A DNA stretch of 64,000 bases from Prevotella sp. (GTDB lineage Bacteria > Bacteroidota > Bacteroidia > Bacteroidales > Bacteroidaceae). The position numbers were made by a program, and so were the translations under genes. Location of the stretch: positions 1-64,000 of the forward strand of contig JAFZSR010000002.1 in the NCBI GenBank assembly GCA_017619275.1, read 5' to 3'. Positions 44,043-52,186 of the stretch are shown here, piece by piece. The first letter of the stretch is position 1, and each line of letters begins with the position of its first letter. Under the pieces are notes generated by a model. That model was not told where the DNA came from. It made no database searches and saw only the letters and a list, made by a program, of their open reading frames with translations.

Positions 44043-44156
44043 CTCCCTGATTAAAGGGGGCAGGGGGTCTGAACAAGCGCAGAGTCCCTGTAAGTATAAC
44101 AAATAAATGTCTGATTAAACGCTTGTTCAGACCTCCATCCCCCTAACTAAGGGGAG
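44043..44156. repeat. 114-base palindromic element filling the tsaD-cinA spacer
   Basis: A perfect 14-base inverted repeat (44066-44079 with 44120-44133) is extended outward by G-rich imperfect arms. Each outer end is itself a small C-rich/G-rich hairpin. The centre is about 40 AT-rich bases. It begins at the base after the tsaD stop and ends 3 bases before the next ATG. Its form is like a small non-autonomous mobile element, but no transposase or target duplication was seen. Confidence 0.7.
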
Positions 44157-44159
44157 GCT

Positions 44160-44702
44160 ATGAAGATGGATTTTGAAGGAAAGATTATTAGTAGGGAGAT
44201 TAGCGAACTGCTGTGGGAGAGCGAGAAGACACTGTCCACAGCCGAGAGCTGCACGGGTGGTCGCATTGCCGAGTCCATCATTGCTGTGCCGGGTGCCTCA
44301 AAATATTTCAAGGGAGGCATCATCTGCTATGTCAATGAGGTGAAGGAGAACCTGTTGGGTGTGAGCCACGAGGTGTTGGAGGAGAAGACTGCCGTGTGCG
44401 AAGAGGTGGCCGTGGCCATGGTGAAGGGAGCCTGCCGGGCACTGAACACCGACTATGCCGTGGCTGCCACAGGCATTGCCGGTCCCGGCGGTGGCACCAA
44501 GGAGATTCCGGTGGGCACCATCTGGCTGGCATGTGGCACATCCGAGCATGTGGTGACCTGCAAGGTGGAGGAAGACCATGGGCGCGACGTCAACCTGGCT
44601 ATCGCCACTAACCGAGCCATGCAGATGCTATGCGACCTTCTGAAGGCCGATCAAAAGCTCGGAATGCCCGAAAATCAAAATCCAGAAGCCGAAAACCAAT
44701 AA
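44160..44702 (+). CDS. CinA C-terminal-domain nicotinamide-nucleotide amidohydrolase
   Basis: Deamidates nicotinamide mononucleotide to nicotinate mononucleotide in pyridine nucleotide recycling. The 180-residue protein is the stand-alone CinA C-terminal (PncC-type) domain. It has the active-site stretch STAESCTGGRIAESI, NEVKENLLGVS and the glycine loop TGIAGPGGGT. The N-terminal MoCF-like domain of full CinA is absent. The last residues (KLGMPENQNPEAENQ) are a polar tail. The start lies 3 bases after a palindromic element, so the ribosome site may sit inside the repeat. Confidence 0.88.
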   Translation: MKMDFEGKIISREISELLWESEKTLSTAESCTGGRIAESIIAVPGASKYFKGGIICYVNEVKENLLGVSHEVLEEKTAVCEEVAVAMVKGACRALNTDYAVAATGIAGPGGGTKEIPVGTIWLACGTSEHVVTCKVEEDHGRDVNLAIATNRAMQMLCDLLKADQKLGMPENQNPEAENQ

Positions 44703-44740
44703 AAACTGTAAGCTTTGGTCACAAAGCAACGCCATAGAAA

Positions 44741-44815
44741 AAAATCTCGTATGAGATTTTTTAAAAAACCGTACGAGATTTTTTCAAAAATCGTATGAGA
44801 TTTTTTCGAAAAGCG
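44741..44815. repeat. 22-base palindrome array between convergent genes
   Basis: Three units start at 44748, 44770 and 44792, each CGTAYGAGATTTTTT followed by A-rich sequence. Together with the preceding TCT they form repeated TCTCGTATGAGA-like palindromes. It lies between the cinA-type gene and the convergent permease, so it may double as a terminator; the T-runs follow the hairpins on both strands. Confidence 0.8.
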
Positions 44816-44840
44816 TTACCAAATTTTTAGAGGGCGTCAT

Positions 44841-46121
44841 CTACTCATAGCGCATGGAGCGTGCTGGGTGGATGCGCGACACCAAGTAGCTGGGTCCCAC
44901 CAGCACCAACACGCTGATAATAAGCGTAGCCAAGTTGAGGGCTACGATGAGCGGGACGTTGATTTCCATGGGAGCTTCGCTTACATAGTAGGTCTGCGGG
45001 TCAAGACTTACTATTCCGGTGGCCTTTTGCAAAAAGATGATGCCCAGGCCTATTACATTACCCCAAAACAGGCCTTGGCCGATGATAAATGTGGCAAACC
45101 AGAGGAACGTGTGCCTGATGGTGGTGTTGCGGGCGCCCAGCGCTTTCAGCACGCCAATCATCTGCGTGCGCTCCAAGATGATAATGAGCAGGCCACTAAT
45201 CATGGTGAAAGCTGCCAAGGCCACCATCAGCCCAAGGATGATCCACACATTGATGTCGAGCAGGTCGAGCCATTGAAACACCTGAGGATAGGCTTGGAAG
45301 ATGGTGAGCGAGGTGAGCGTGTTGCCCTGGCTGTCGAGTCGTCCGCTGTTCATGAACTGGTCGATGATGCGGTCGTCGGTGTCGGCCAGATGGTCGAAGT
45401 CGTCCACCAGCAGTTCAACGCCGGTGCATTGGCTGCCCTTGAAGGCGTTGCGACGGTTGGCCACAAAGAGGTCGCACAGGCAGAACGAGTCGTCGAAACG
45501 CTTCATGTTCGTTTGGTAGACGCCACTCACATGGAAGCAAAGGCGCGACACGTGGTCGCCTATGAAGTAGGCATAGATGGCATCGCCTGCATGCAGATTT
45601 AGCTTGTCTGCCATCGTCTGCGATATCACCAGTTCGTAGGGATGTGCCTCCGAGTTGGCCTCGCCCTTCATCGGGTTCTTGTCGGTGAACTGTGGTAGAG
45701 AGCCCTCCACCATGTTCTCTTGCAGGAAGGATGTGTCGTATTCGGGCCCCAGTCCTTTGAACATCACGCCCAGAAAGTCGTGATCGGTCTTCAGGATGCC
45801 CTGCGCCATGGAGAAGCGCTCCACATGACGCACGCCGGGCACTGTCTGCAGCGTTTGCGTCAGGCTGTCGTCGATGCAGATGGGCAGACCCACGTCGGTT
45901 CCCACCGAGCGCACGTTCAGTATTTGAATATGACTGCCGAAGCCTACCACCTTGTCGCGGATGGTGTGCTTGAACCCCAGCACCACCGCCACCGTGACAA
46001 TCATCACAGCCAGGCCGATGGCCACCCCCGCCGTAGCGATGCGAATGGCCGGACGGCTCACCTTGCGGCGGTCGTCGCTTTGGCCATAGATGCGGCGGGC
46101 GATGAAAAGGGAGAGGGACAT
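44841..46121 (-). CDS. LolC/LolE-like lipoprotein-release or FtsX-family permease
   Basis: An inner-membrane ABC permease of 426 residues with four membrane helices (about 25-48, 285-310, 335-360 and 385-410) and a large periplasmic domain between the first two. This is the LolCE/FtsX/MacB topology. The N-terminal FIARRIYG and the loops after helices 1-3 fit LolE/C, which release lipoproteins to LolA. The partner ATPase is not in the window, so ABC substrate assignment is inference. It is separated from the aminotransferase only by a CTAG array. Confidence 0.85.
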   Translation of the reverse strand: MSLSLFIARRIYGQSDDRRKVSRPAIRIATAGVAIGLAVMIVTVAVVLGFKHTIRDKVVGFGSHIQILNVRSVGTDVGLPICIDDSLTQTLQTVPGVRHVERFSMAQGILKTDHDFLGVMFKGLGPEYDTSFLQENMVEGSLPQFTDKNPMKGEANSEAHPYELVISQTMADKLNLHAGDAIYAYFIGDHVSRLCFHVSGVYQTNMKRFDDSFCLCDLFVANRRNAFKGSQCTGVELLVDDFDHLADTDDRIIDQFMNSGRLDSQGNTLTSLTIFQAYPQVFQWLDLLDINVWIILGLMVALAAFTMISGLLIIILERTQMIGVLKALGARNTTIRHTFLWFATFIIGQGLFWGNVIGLGIIFLQKATGIVSLDPQTYYVSEAPMEINVPLIVALNLATLIISVLVLVGPSYLVSRIHPARSMRYE

Positions 46122-46132
46122 TCTCTTTTTTT

Positions 46133-46224
46133 CTAGTTCGGCTAGTCTTTCTAGATTGGCAAATCTACTAGCCTGGCTAGTTCGACTAGATTGGCTAGCT
46201 CGGCTAGTTAAACTAGTTTTCTAA
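46133..46224 (-). repeat. 9-base CTAG array between the aminotransferase and permease genes
   Basis: About nine units beginning CTAG, spaced 9 bases (one 8), from 46133 to 46224, for example CTAGTTCGG, CTAGTCTTT, CTAGATTGG, CTAGTTCGA. The array occupies essentially the whole gap from the permease start to the aminotransferase stop. It is the same period and core as 34523-34575. Confidence 0.85.
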
Positions 46225-47423
46225 CTTAATACTCTTCCGGGATAGGCCTCAAGGGCTTTCTGCAGCACGACGAGCGCACGCTCCAGGTCGTTTTTCTTCA
46301 GCACGTAGGCGATGCGCACCTGGTCGCGGCCAGCGCCGGGGGTGGTGTAGAAGCCGGCAGCAGGGGCCATCATCACAGTTTGGCCCTCGTACTCAAACTC
46401 GCTCAGACACCAGCGGCAGAATGTCTCGGCATCGTCGACGGGCAGCTTGGCCACGGTGTAGAAAGCGCCCATGGGAATGGGCGAATAAACGCCGGGGATG
46501 CGGTTCAGTCCGTCGATGAGGCACTTGCGGCGCTCTACATACTCGTCGTAGACATCGCGCAGGTACTCCTCGGGGGTGTCTAAAGAAGCTTCTGCCACAA
46601 TCTGGCCGATAAGGGGAGGGGAGAGGCGGGCCTGACAGAACTTCAGCACGGTCTGGCGCACCTCCTTGTTCTTGGTGATGAGGGCGCCGATGCGGATGCC
46701 ACACTCACTGTAGCGCTTCGACACCGAGTCGATGAGTATCACATTCTGCTCGATGCCCTCCAAGTGGCAAGCCGAGATATAGGGTGAACCGGTGTAGATA
46801 TACTCGCGATAGACCTCGTCGCTGAAGAGGTAGAGGTCGTACTTCTTCACCAAGTCGCGTATCTGGTTCATCTCGCGGCGGGTGTAGAGGTAGCCCGTGG
46901 GGTTGTTGGGATTGCAAATCATGATGGCGCGTGTGCGCTCGTTGATCAGCTCTTCAAACTTCTCCACTTTTGGCAGCGAGAAACCCTCGTCGATAGTGGT
47001 GGCAATGGTGCGTATCTTGGCGCCAGCGCTGATGGCAAAGGCCATGTAGTTGGCGTAGGCAGGTTCGGGCACAATGATTTCGTCGCCAGGATTCAGACAG
47101 CTGAGGAAAGCGAAGAGCACAGCTTCCGAACCGCCACTGGTGATGATGATATCGTCGGCTGTCACTTGAATGTTATACTTGGCATAATACCCCACCAGCT
47201 TCTCGCGATAACTCAGATAGCCCTGCGAGGGCGAATATTCCAAGATATTGCGGTCTACGGTCTTCAACGCGTCGAGGGCCACTTGTGGCGTGGGCAGGTC
47301 GGGCTGTCCAATGTTCAAGTGAAACACGTGGGTGCCGCGCTTCTTGGCGGCAGCGGCCAGCGGAGCCAGCTTGCGGATAGGGCTTTCGGGCATCTCATGC
47401 CCACGAACAGATATTTCAGGCAT
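46221..47423 (-). CDS. PLP-dependent aminotransferase (class I/II, aspartate type)
   Basis: Cytoplasmic fold-type I aminotransferase, 400 residues. Hallmarks are NIGQPDLPTP (38-47), the NPNNPTG loop (171-177), the SDEVYREYIY strand, and the PLP lysine K236 in SVSKRYS. The closest type is AspB-like aspartate/aromatic aminotransferase; the amino-acid range cannot be fixed by sequence alone. Upstream on the minus strand is a -7 box (TAATTTTG, 47489-47482) without a clear -33. It shares a probable transcript with the permease gene. Confidence 0.9.
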   Translation of the reverse strand: MPEISVRGHEMPESPIRKLAPLAAAAKKRGTHVFHLNIGQPDLPTPQVALDALKTVDRNILEYSPSQGYLSYREKLVGYYAKYNIQVTADDIIITSGGSEAVLFAFLSCLNPGDEIIVPEPAYANYMAFAISAGAKIRTIATTIDEGFSLPKVEKFEELINERTRAIMICNPNNPTGYLYTRREMNQIRDLVKKYDLYLFSDEVYREYIYTGSPYISACHLEGIEQNVILIDSVSKRYSECGIRIGALITKNKEVRQTVLKFCQARLSPPLIGQIVAEASLDTPEEYLRDVYDEYVERRKCLIDGLNRIPGVYSPIPMGAFYTVAKLPVDDAETFCRWCLSEFEYEGQTVMMAPAAGFYTTPGAGRDQVRIAYVLKKNDLERALVVLQKALEAYPGRVLS

Positions 47424-47581
47424 CTATTACAAAAAACGTTTTTACAATGGTGATGCTTGCCACATTTGTGCAAATTCGCTGCAAAATTACGAATTATTTT
47501 CATAATCACGAAATTTGACGTTGACTTTTGATGAAAAAGACGGCGAAATTGCTCCGTCACGTCAAAAAAGAAACAAGTTTC

Positions 47582-47613
47582 TTTGTTTTGCTCTCTACTT
47601 TTTAGTAACTTTG
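47582..47613 (+). promoter_or_regulatory. promoter of the PL11-GH3-porter operon
   Basis: TTTG (47582-47585), 20-base gap, TAACTTTG (47606-47613). Both boxes are exact; the ATG is at 47645. Confidence 0.75.
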
Positions 47614-47644
47614 CAAACTGAAACTGAAACGACACAACTTACTT

Positions 47645-50600
47645 ATGAAAAGACTCAACTTGTTTTTGGCAATGGTTGCACTCTGCTTCGTGTGCGTCCA
47701 TGCTCAGCGCGTCACCGACCTGCTCGACCGCGGACTGGTGGCCATTCCTGCACAAAGCGGCGGTGGCAATTTCGTCAGTTGGCGCATCTTTGGCGAAGAA
47801 TACTATGATACGGAATACAATCTCTATCGTGACGGAGTGAAGGTGAACGACGCTCCTTTGCAGGTGTCGAACTATACCGACCGCCAGGGCACATCGGGTT
47901 CGAAATACCAGGTGGCTGCCGTGGTGCGTGGCGTGGAGCAGGCGAAGAGCGACGAGGTGACACGCTGGAGCCAGCAATACAAGCAGTTTGCCGTGAAGCA
48001 GCTGTGGAGCCGTCGCGGCACCGACATCACTAAGGACTATAATATCAACGACATCGCGCTGGCCGACGTCACAGGCGACGGTGTCAGCGAGTTCATCGTG
48101 AAGCGTAACTACGGCCCCGACGGCAGCTCCGTGGCCAATGACTCGGCCTACAACTGTCTGGAGTGCTACACCATCGAGGGAGAGCGACTGTGGTATATCG
48201 ACTTGGGGCCCAACATGGTGAGCGGACCCGACGAGCAGTACGACGCCGTGGGCTACGACTGGGATGGCGACGGTAAAGCCGAGGTGCTGTTGCGTGGCGC
48301 CGACAACATGATTATCCACTATGCCGATGGCACTCATCAAAACATCGGCAACATGAACGTGAACACCCGTGGCAGCGTGCTGCAGACGGCCAACATGACC
48401 TATACTAATCAGGGTGCAGAGTACCTGCTCTATCTGGAGGGTGCCACCGGCAAGCCTTACCCCATTGGCAACAACGATCAGCTATGGATGGCCTACCCCC
48501 TGCCGCGTGGCGACGTGAACGACTGGGGCGACGGTTATGGCCATCGCGCCACCAAACACTACTTCGGCGCTCCCGTGCTCGACGGCCGCAATGCCTATAT
48601 CTTCCTTGGCCGTGGTTGCTACACCAAACACCACATGAAGGCCTTCAGCGTGAACCCCGCGACGCACAAACTGCAGCTCTACTGGGAGTGGAGTTGCAAT
48701 GGCGGGTGGAGTGACCCGTGGTATGGCAACGGATACCACAACTATGGCATCGCTGATGTTGACTGGGACGGCCGCGACGAAATCGTCTTCGGCTCCATGG
48801 TCATCGACGACAATGGAAAGGGCCTTTCCACCACAGGACTGGGCCACGGCGACGCACAGCACTGCAGCGACTTCGACCCCTATCGCCACGGACAGGAGAT
48901 CTTCGCCTGCAACGAGGACGAACCAGCCATGAACTACCGCGATGCCACCACGTCGAAGATTTACTATCGTCTACAGTCTACAAGCGACGACGGTCGTGCC
49001 ATGTGTGGAAACTTCTCGAACAGCTATCCCGGCTGCATCGGCCATTCCAGCCAATCGGGGGTCGTGTCTACCGTGGTCGACAAAGTAATCCCCGATGCTC
49101 CCAACGGCTTCGCCATGAACTGGCGCATCTATTGGGATGGCGACCTCTTGGAGGAAGCCCTCGATGGAGCCAGCTCGCGTGAAGGAGCCAGCCGTGTGTT
49201 CAAGGCCAATGGCACTACACTCTTCACTGCCGACGGCACTGCCAACTGCAACTGGACGAAGAATACACCTTCGGCTACCGGCGACATCATCGGCGACTGG
49301 CGCGAAGAAATCATCGCGCGCACCACCGACAATAAATACATCCGCGTCTACACCACCAACTATGCCACGAAATGGCGCAACTACACGCTTTGGCACGACC
49401 ACCAGTATCGTCAGGGCATGGTGTGGGAGAGCATGGGCTACAACCAGCCGCCCCATACCAGCTACTTCCTCGGCGAGCTGGAGAACATCACCGTGGCTCC
49501 GCCGCCTTTCACTATGACGGGTCGCACCGAGGTGAGCAATGGCGGCACCATTGCCACCACCTCCGACCATCTCATCGTCTGCGAAACCAACGACACCGAG
49601 GTAACCATCCAGGACGGTGCCGAGCCTTATATCCTCACCTTTAATGTTCCTTCTTGGGTGCAAGGCACCAACAGCACCGCCACCAATGGTAATCCCAACA
49701 TCAAACGTACCTATTACACCTGCAATGTGAAGGGCGGTGGCTTGAGCGGCGCCACCCGACTGGTGAAGCAGGGCGACGGCATCCTGCAACTGCCCAATGT
49801 AGAGATGAAGCACTCGGGCAATACCGAGATCTGGGCTGGCACCGTAAATTTCGACGGTTCGATGCTTCATTCATCGCTTTGGCTGAACCGCTTTGCCGAG
49901 CTGAACAGCGATGGCGGACAGTACCACAGCATCAGCATGGACTATGATGCCAAGCTGCGCCCCGGACATGCCGCCCACATTGGCACCATCACAATCGACT
50001 CGCTGGTACTGGGCTTCGGCTCACGTGTCGTCTTCGACATCAACGGCACAGAAGGACAGGCCGACCAAGTGAACACTCGCTTCCTTGGCATTGAGACGAA
50101 GAACTGGCAGTATGGCCCCAAGTATAATCAGCCCGTGTTCGAGTTCGTGACCAACATCGGGGGAGAGGTTACTCCCGGAAGCTATCTCCTTGGAACGGTT
50201 GAGACATTGGATGGCTCCCTCGACGATATCCGAATCGAAGGACTGAGCACGAAGATAAAAAGCCAGCTGCATCTGGAGGATGGCAAGTTATACCTTATTA
50301 TTTCTGGCATGCGCGACGCTGAAGATATCACCTGGACTGGTGCTCAGAGCAGCGTGTGGGATGTGGCCGATGCCGAGAACTTCACCGATGTTGACGGACA
50401 GGCTAATTTCTTCGTGACTGGCGACAATGTGCACTTCGACGATACGGCCCAGCAGTTCACCGTCAGCCTCAACGGCGACCTGGAGGCTGATACCGTCTTC
50501 GTGCAGAACGACTCCAAGGCCTATACCTTCGGCGGCAATGGCGCCCTGGTGGGTAACACCACGCTGGTGAAGCAAGGAAAGGGCATGCTCACCATCAACA

Positions 50601-52159
50601 ACGATAACACCTACACTGGTGGCAACCGCCTTTCGGGCGGCACCGTCATCATCAAGTCGATGGCCAACGCCAACCAGCCCAAGGGTAACTTGGGCGGCAT
50701 GACGACCACGGCTTCGAAGTTCGTGATAGAGAATGGTGCCGAGTTGCGCACTTCAGCCGCCGTTACTAATGGCTCGGCCATCCGCTTCGAGAGCGAGGAG
50801 GGCGGCGTCATCAACAACTCGGCCGACTTCATCAACGACCGTGCCATGACTGGCACCGTGCTCACCAAAAAAGGCAGCGGATGGATGAAGCTGAACACTG
50901 CCAACACCTCGCTGAACCGCATGGTCATCGCTGGCGGCACCGTGCAGTGCCTCAATGCCAATGTGCCTGCAAAAACGGTGGAATACCAAGGGGGAACACT
51001 GCGCGAAAACACCAGCACCAGCTATGCCGTCTATGTGCCTAAAGGCAAGATTGGCGCCTGGTATCTGGCCAACCGCAGCACATATAAGAACAAGGTGACG
51101 GGCGAGGGTACGCTCACCGTCTATTGTGTTACCGAGAAGGGTACTAACTATTACGCCACTCGTACGCCCGTGGAGTGCGATTTCAGCCAGTTTGAGGGCA
51201 CGCTGAAGGCCACGTCGAGCCTTGACGACCCCGACCATCTGCGCTTCACGCTGAACACATCGACTGGCATGCCTAACGCCACTGTCGACCTGGCCGAGAA
51301 GGTGGAATTGCAGAATAGCGGCAAGACTTTCAGAATAGGAAAGGTGACGGGCAAAGGCTCTTTGGCTGGCAGCTGCACCTTCAGCAATGGCGCCAGCGTG
51401 GGAGCCAACACCTGGCAAGTGGGCTGCGACGACGACTTCGTTTTCCAGGGAAAGGTCACCTCCAACGCCAACTTTGTGAAGCTGGGCAGCGGTAAGATGA
51501 CTGCCAGCGGCGCCAGCGACAATACCGGAACCTGCACCATCCGCGAGGGCGAGCTGATGCTCAACAACGGACGGTTGGGAGCGGGGCGCCTCACAGTGGA
51601 GAGCGGTGCCATCCTGTCGGGTTCCAACAAGAATGCCCCGCTGACCAATGGCACCATCATTGTCAATGGTACCCTGCGTCCGGGTCTTTTTGAGGGCTCC
51701 ACTTCGGGAGCCATCTATTTCGACCAGAAGAACCTGACCCTCAGCAACGGCTCCTCCCTCATTGTCGGAGCATCGCGTTGCGCTACGAATACTTCGGCTG
51801 GGTGTACCTCCTTGGAGGGCATTAGAACCCTGGCGCTCAACAGTAGGGTGACCGTCATCCCATCGGGCACCCACTCGTTGCAGGTGGGCGACAGCATCCG
51901 CATTTTCACCGCCAGCAATTTCAGTGGCACGCCCACCTTCGACTTTCAGGGCGGCATCGACTGGGACACCAGCCGCATCAGCGAGGGACTGCTCTTCGTG
52001 AAGGCCATCGATACGGGCATCGCCATTATCGTTAGTCCAGCAACGCCACGCGACATCTACGACACCTGCGGCCGTCTGGTGCGCCGTCAAGCCATCAGCA
52101 CCGAGGGTCTGCCCGCTGGCATCTATGTTTGCGAGGGGCGCAAGTTTATCGTGAAATAG
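47645..52159 (+). CDS. giant PL11 rhamnogalacturonan lyase with autotransporter-type repeats and T9SS tail
   Basis: Predicted secreted lyase cleaving the rhamnogalacturonan-I backbone. The 1504 residues have a signal peptide (1-20). A PL11 catalytic part runs to about 610 (VTDLLDRGLVAIPA, SWRIFGEE, DVTGDGVSEFIVKRNYGPDG, DPWYGNGYHNYGIADVDWDGRDEI). A long beta-rich tail follows with at least four PATR-like repeats (near 705, 976, 1073 and 1276; pattern LVKQGxGxLxL...GGTV). The last ~48 residues (IYDTCGRLVRRQ, GLPAGIYVCEGRKFIVK) resemble a type IX secretion sorting domain, so it may be surface-anchored. Most PL11 enzymes are about 600 residues. It leads an operon with a GH3 enzyme 27 bases downstream. 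Confidence 0.85.
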   Translation: MKRLNLFLAMVALCFVCVHAQRVTDLLDRGLVAIPAQSGGGNFVSWRIFGEEYYDTEYNLYRDGVKVNDAPLQVSNYTDRQGTSGSKYQVAAVVRGVEQAKSDEVTRWSQQYKQFAVKQLWSRRGTDITKDYNINDIALADVTGDGVSEFIVKRNYGPDGSSVANDSAYNCLECYTIEGERLWYIDLGPNMVSGPDEQYDAVGYDWDGDGKAEVLLRGADNMIIHYADGTHQNIGNMNVNTRGSVLQTANMTYTNQGAEYLLYLEGATGKPYPIGNNDQLWMAYPLPRGDVNDWGDGYGHRATKHYFGAPVLDGRNAYIFLGRGCYTKHHMKAFSVNPATHKLQLYWEWSCNGGWSDPWYGNGYHNYGIADVDWDGRDEIVFGSMVIDDNGKGLSTTGLGHGDAQHCSDFDPYRHGQEIFACNEDEPAMNYRDATTSKIYYRLQSTSDDGRAMCGNFSNSYPGCIGHSSQSGVVSTVVDKVIPDAPNGFAMNWRIYWDGDLLEEALDGASSREGASRVFKANGTTLFTADGTANCNWTKNTPSATGDIIGDWREEIIARTTDNKYIRVYTTNYATKWRNYTLWHDHQYRQGMVWESMGYNQPPHTSYFLGELENITVAPPPFTMTGRTEVSNGGTIATTSDHLIVCETNDTEVTIQDGAEPYILTFNVPSWVQGTNSTATNGNPNIKRTYYTCNVKGGGLSGATRLVKQGDGILQLPNVEMKHSGNTEIWAGTVNFDGSMLHSSLWLNRFAELNSDGGQYHSISMDYDAKLRPGHAAHIGTITIDSLVLGFGSRVVFDINGTEGQADQVNTRFLGIETKNWQYGPKYNQPVFEFVTNIGGEVTPGSYLLGTVETLDGSLDDIRIEGLSTKIKSQLHLEDGKLYLIISGMRDAEDITWTGAQSSVWDVADAENFTDVDGQANFFVTGDNVHFDDTAQQFTVSLNGDLEADTVFVQNDSKAYTFGGNGALVGNTTLVKQGKGMLTINNDNTYTGGNRLSGGTVIIKSMANANQPKGNLGGMTTTASKFVIENGAELRTSAAVTNGSAIRFESEEGGVINNSADFINDRAMTGTVLTKKGSGWMKLNTANTSLNRMVIAGGTVQCLNANVPAKTVEYQGGTLRENTSTSYAVYVPKGKIGAWYLANRSTYKNKVTGEGTLTVYCVTEKGTNYYATRTPVECDFSQFEGTLKATSSLDDPDHLRFTLNTSTGMPNATVDLAEKVELQNSGKTFRIGKVTGKGSLAGSCTFSNGASVGANTWQVGCDDDFVFQGKVTSNANFVKLGSGKMTASGASDNTGTCTIREGELMLNNGRLGAGRLTVESGAILSGSNKNAPLTNGTIIVNGTLRPGLFEGSTSGAIYFDQKNLTLSNGSSLIVGASRCATNTSAGCTSLEGIRTLALNSRVTVIPSGTHSLQVGDSIRIFTASNFSGTPTFDFQGGIDWDTSRISEGLLFVKAIDTGIAIIVSPATPRDIYDTCGRLVRRQAISTEGLPAGIYVCEGRKFIVK

Positions 52160-52186
52160 TACCAACAACAAAAACATAAAAAAGAC

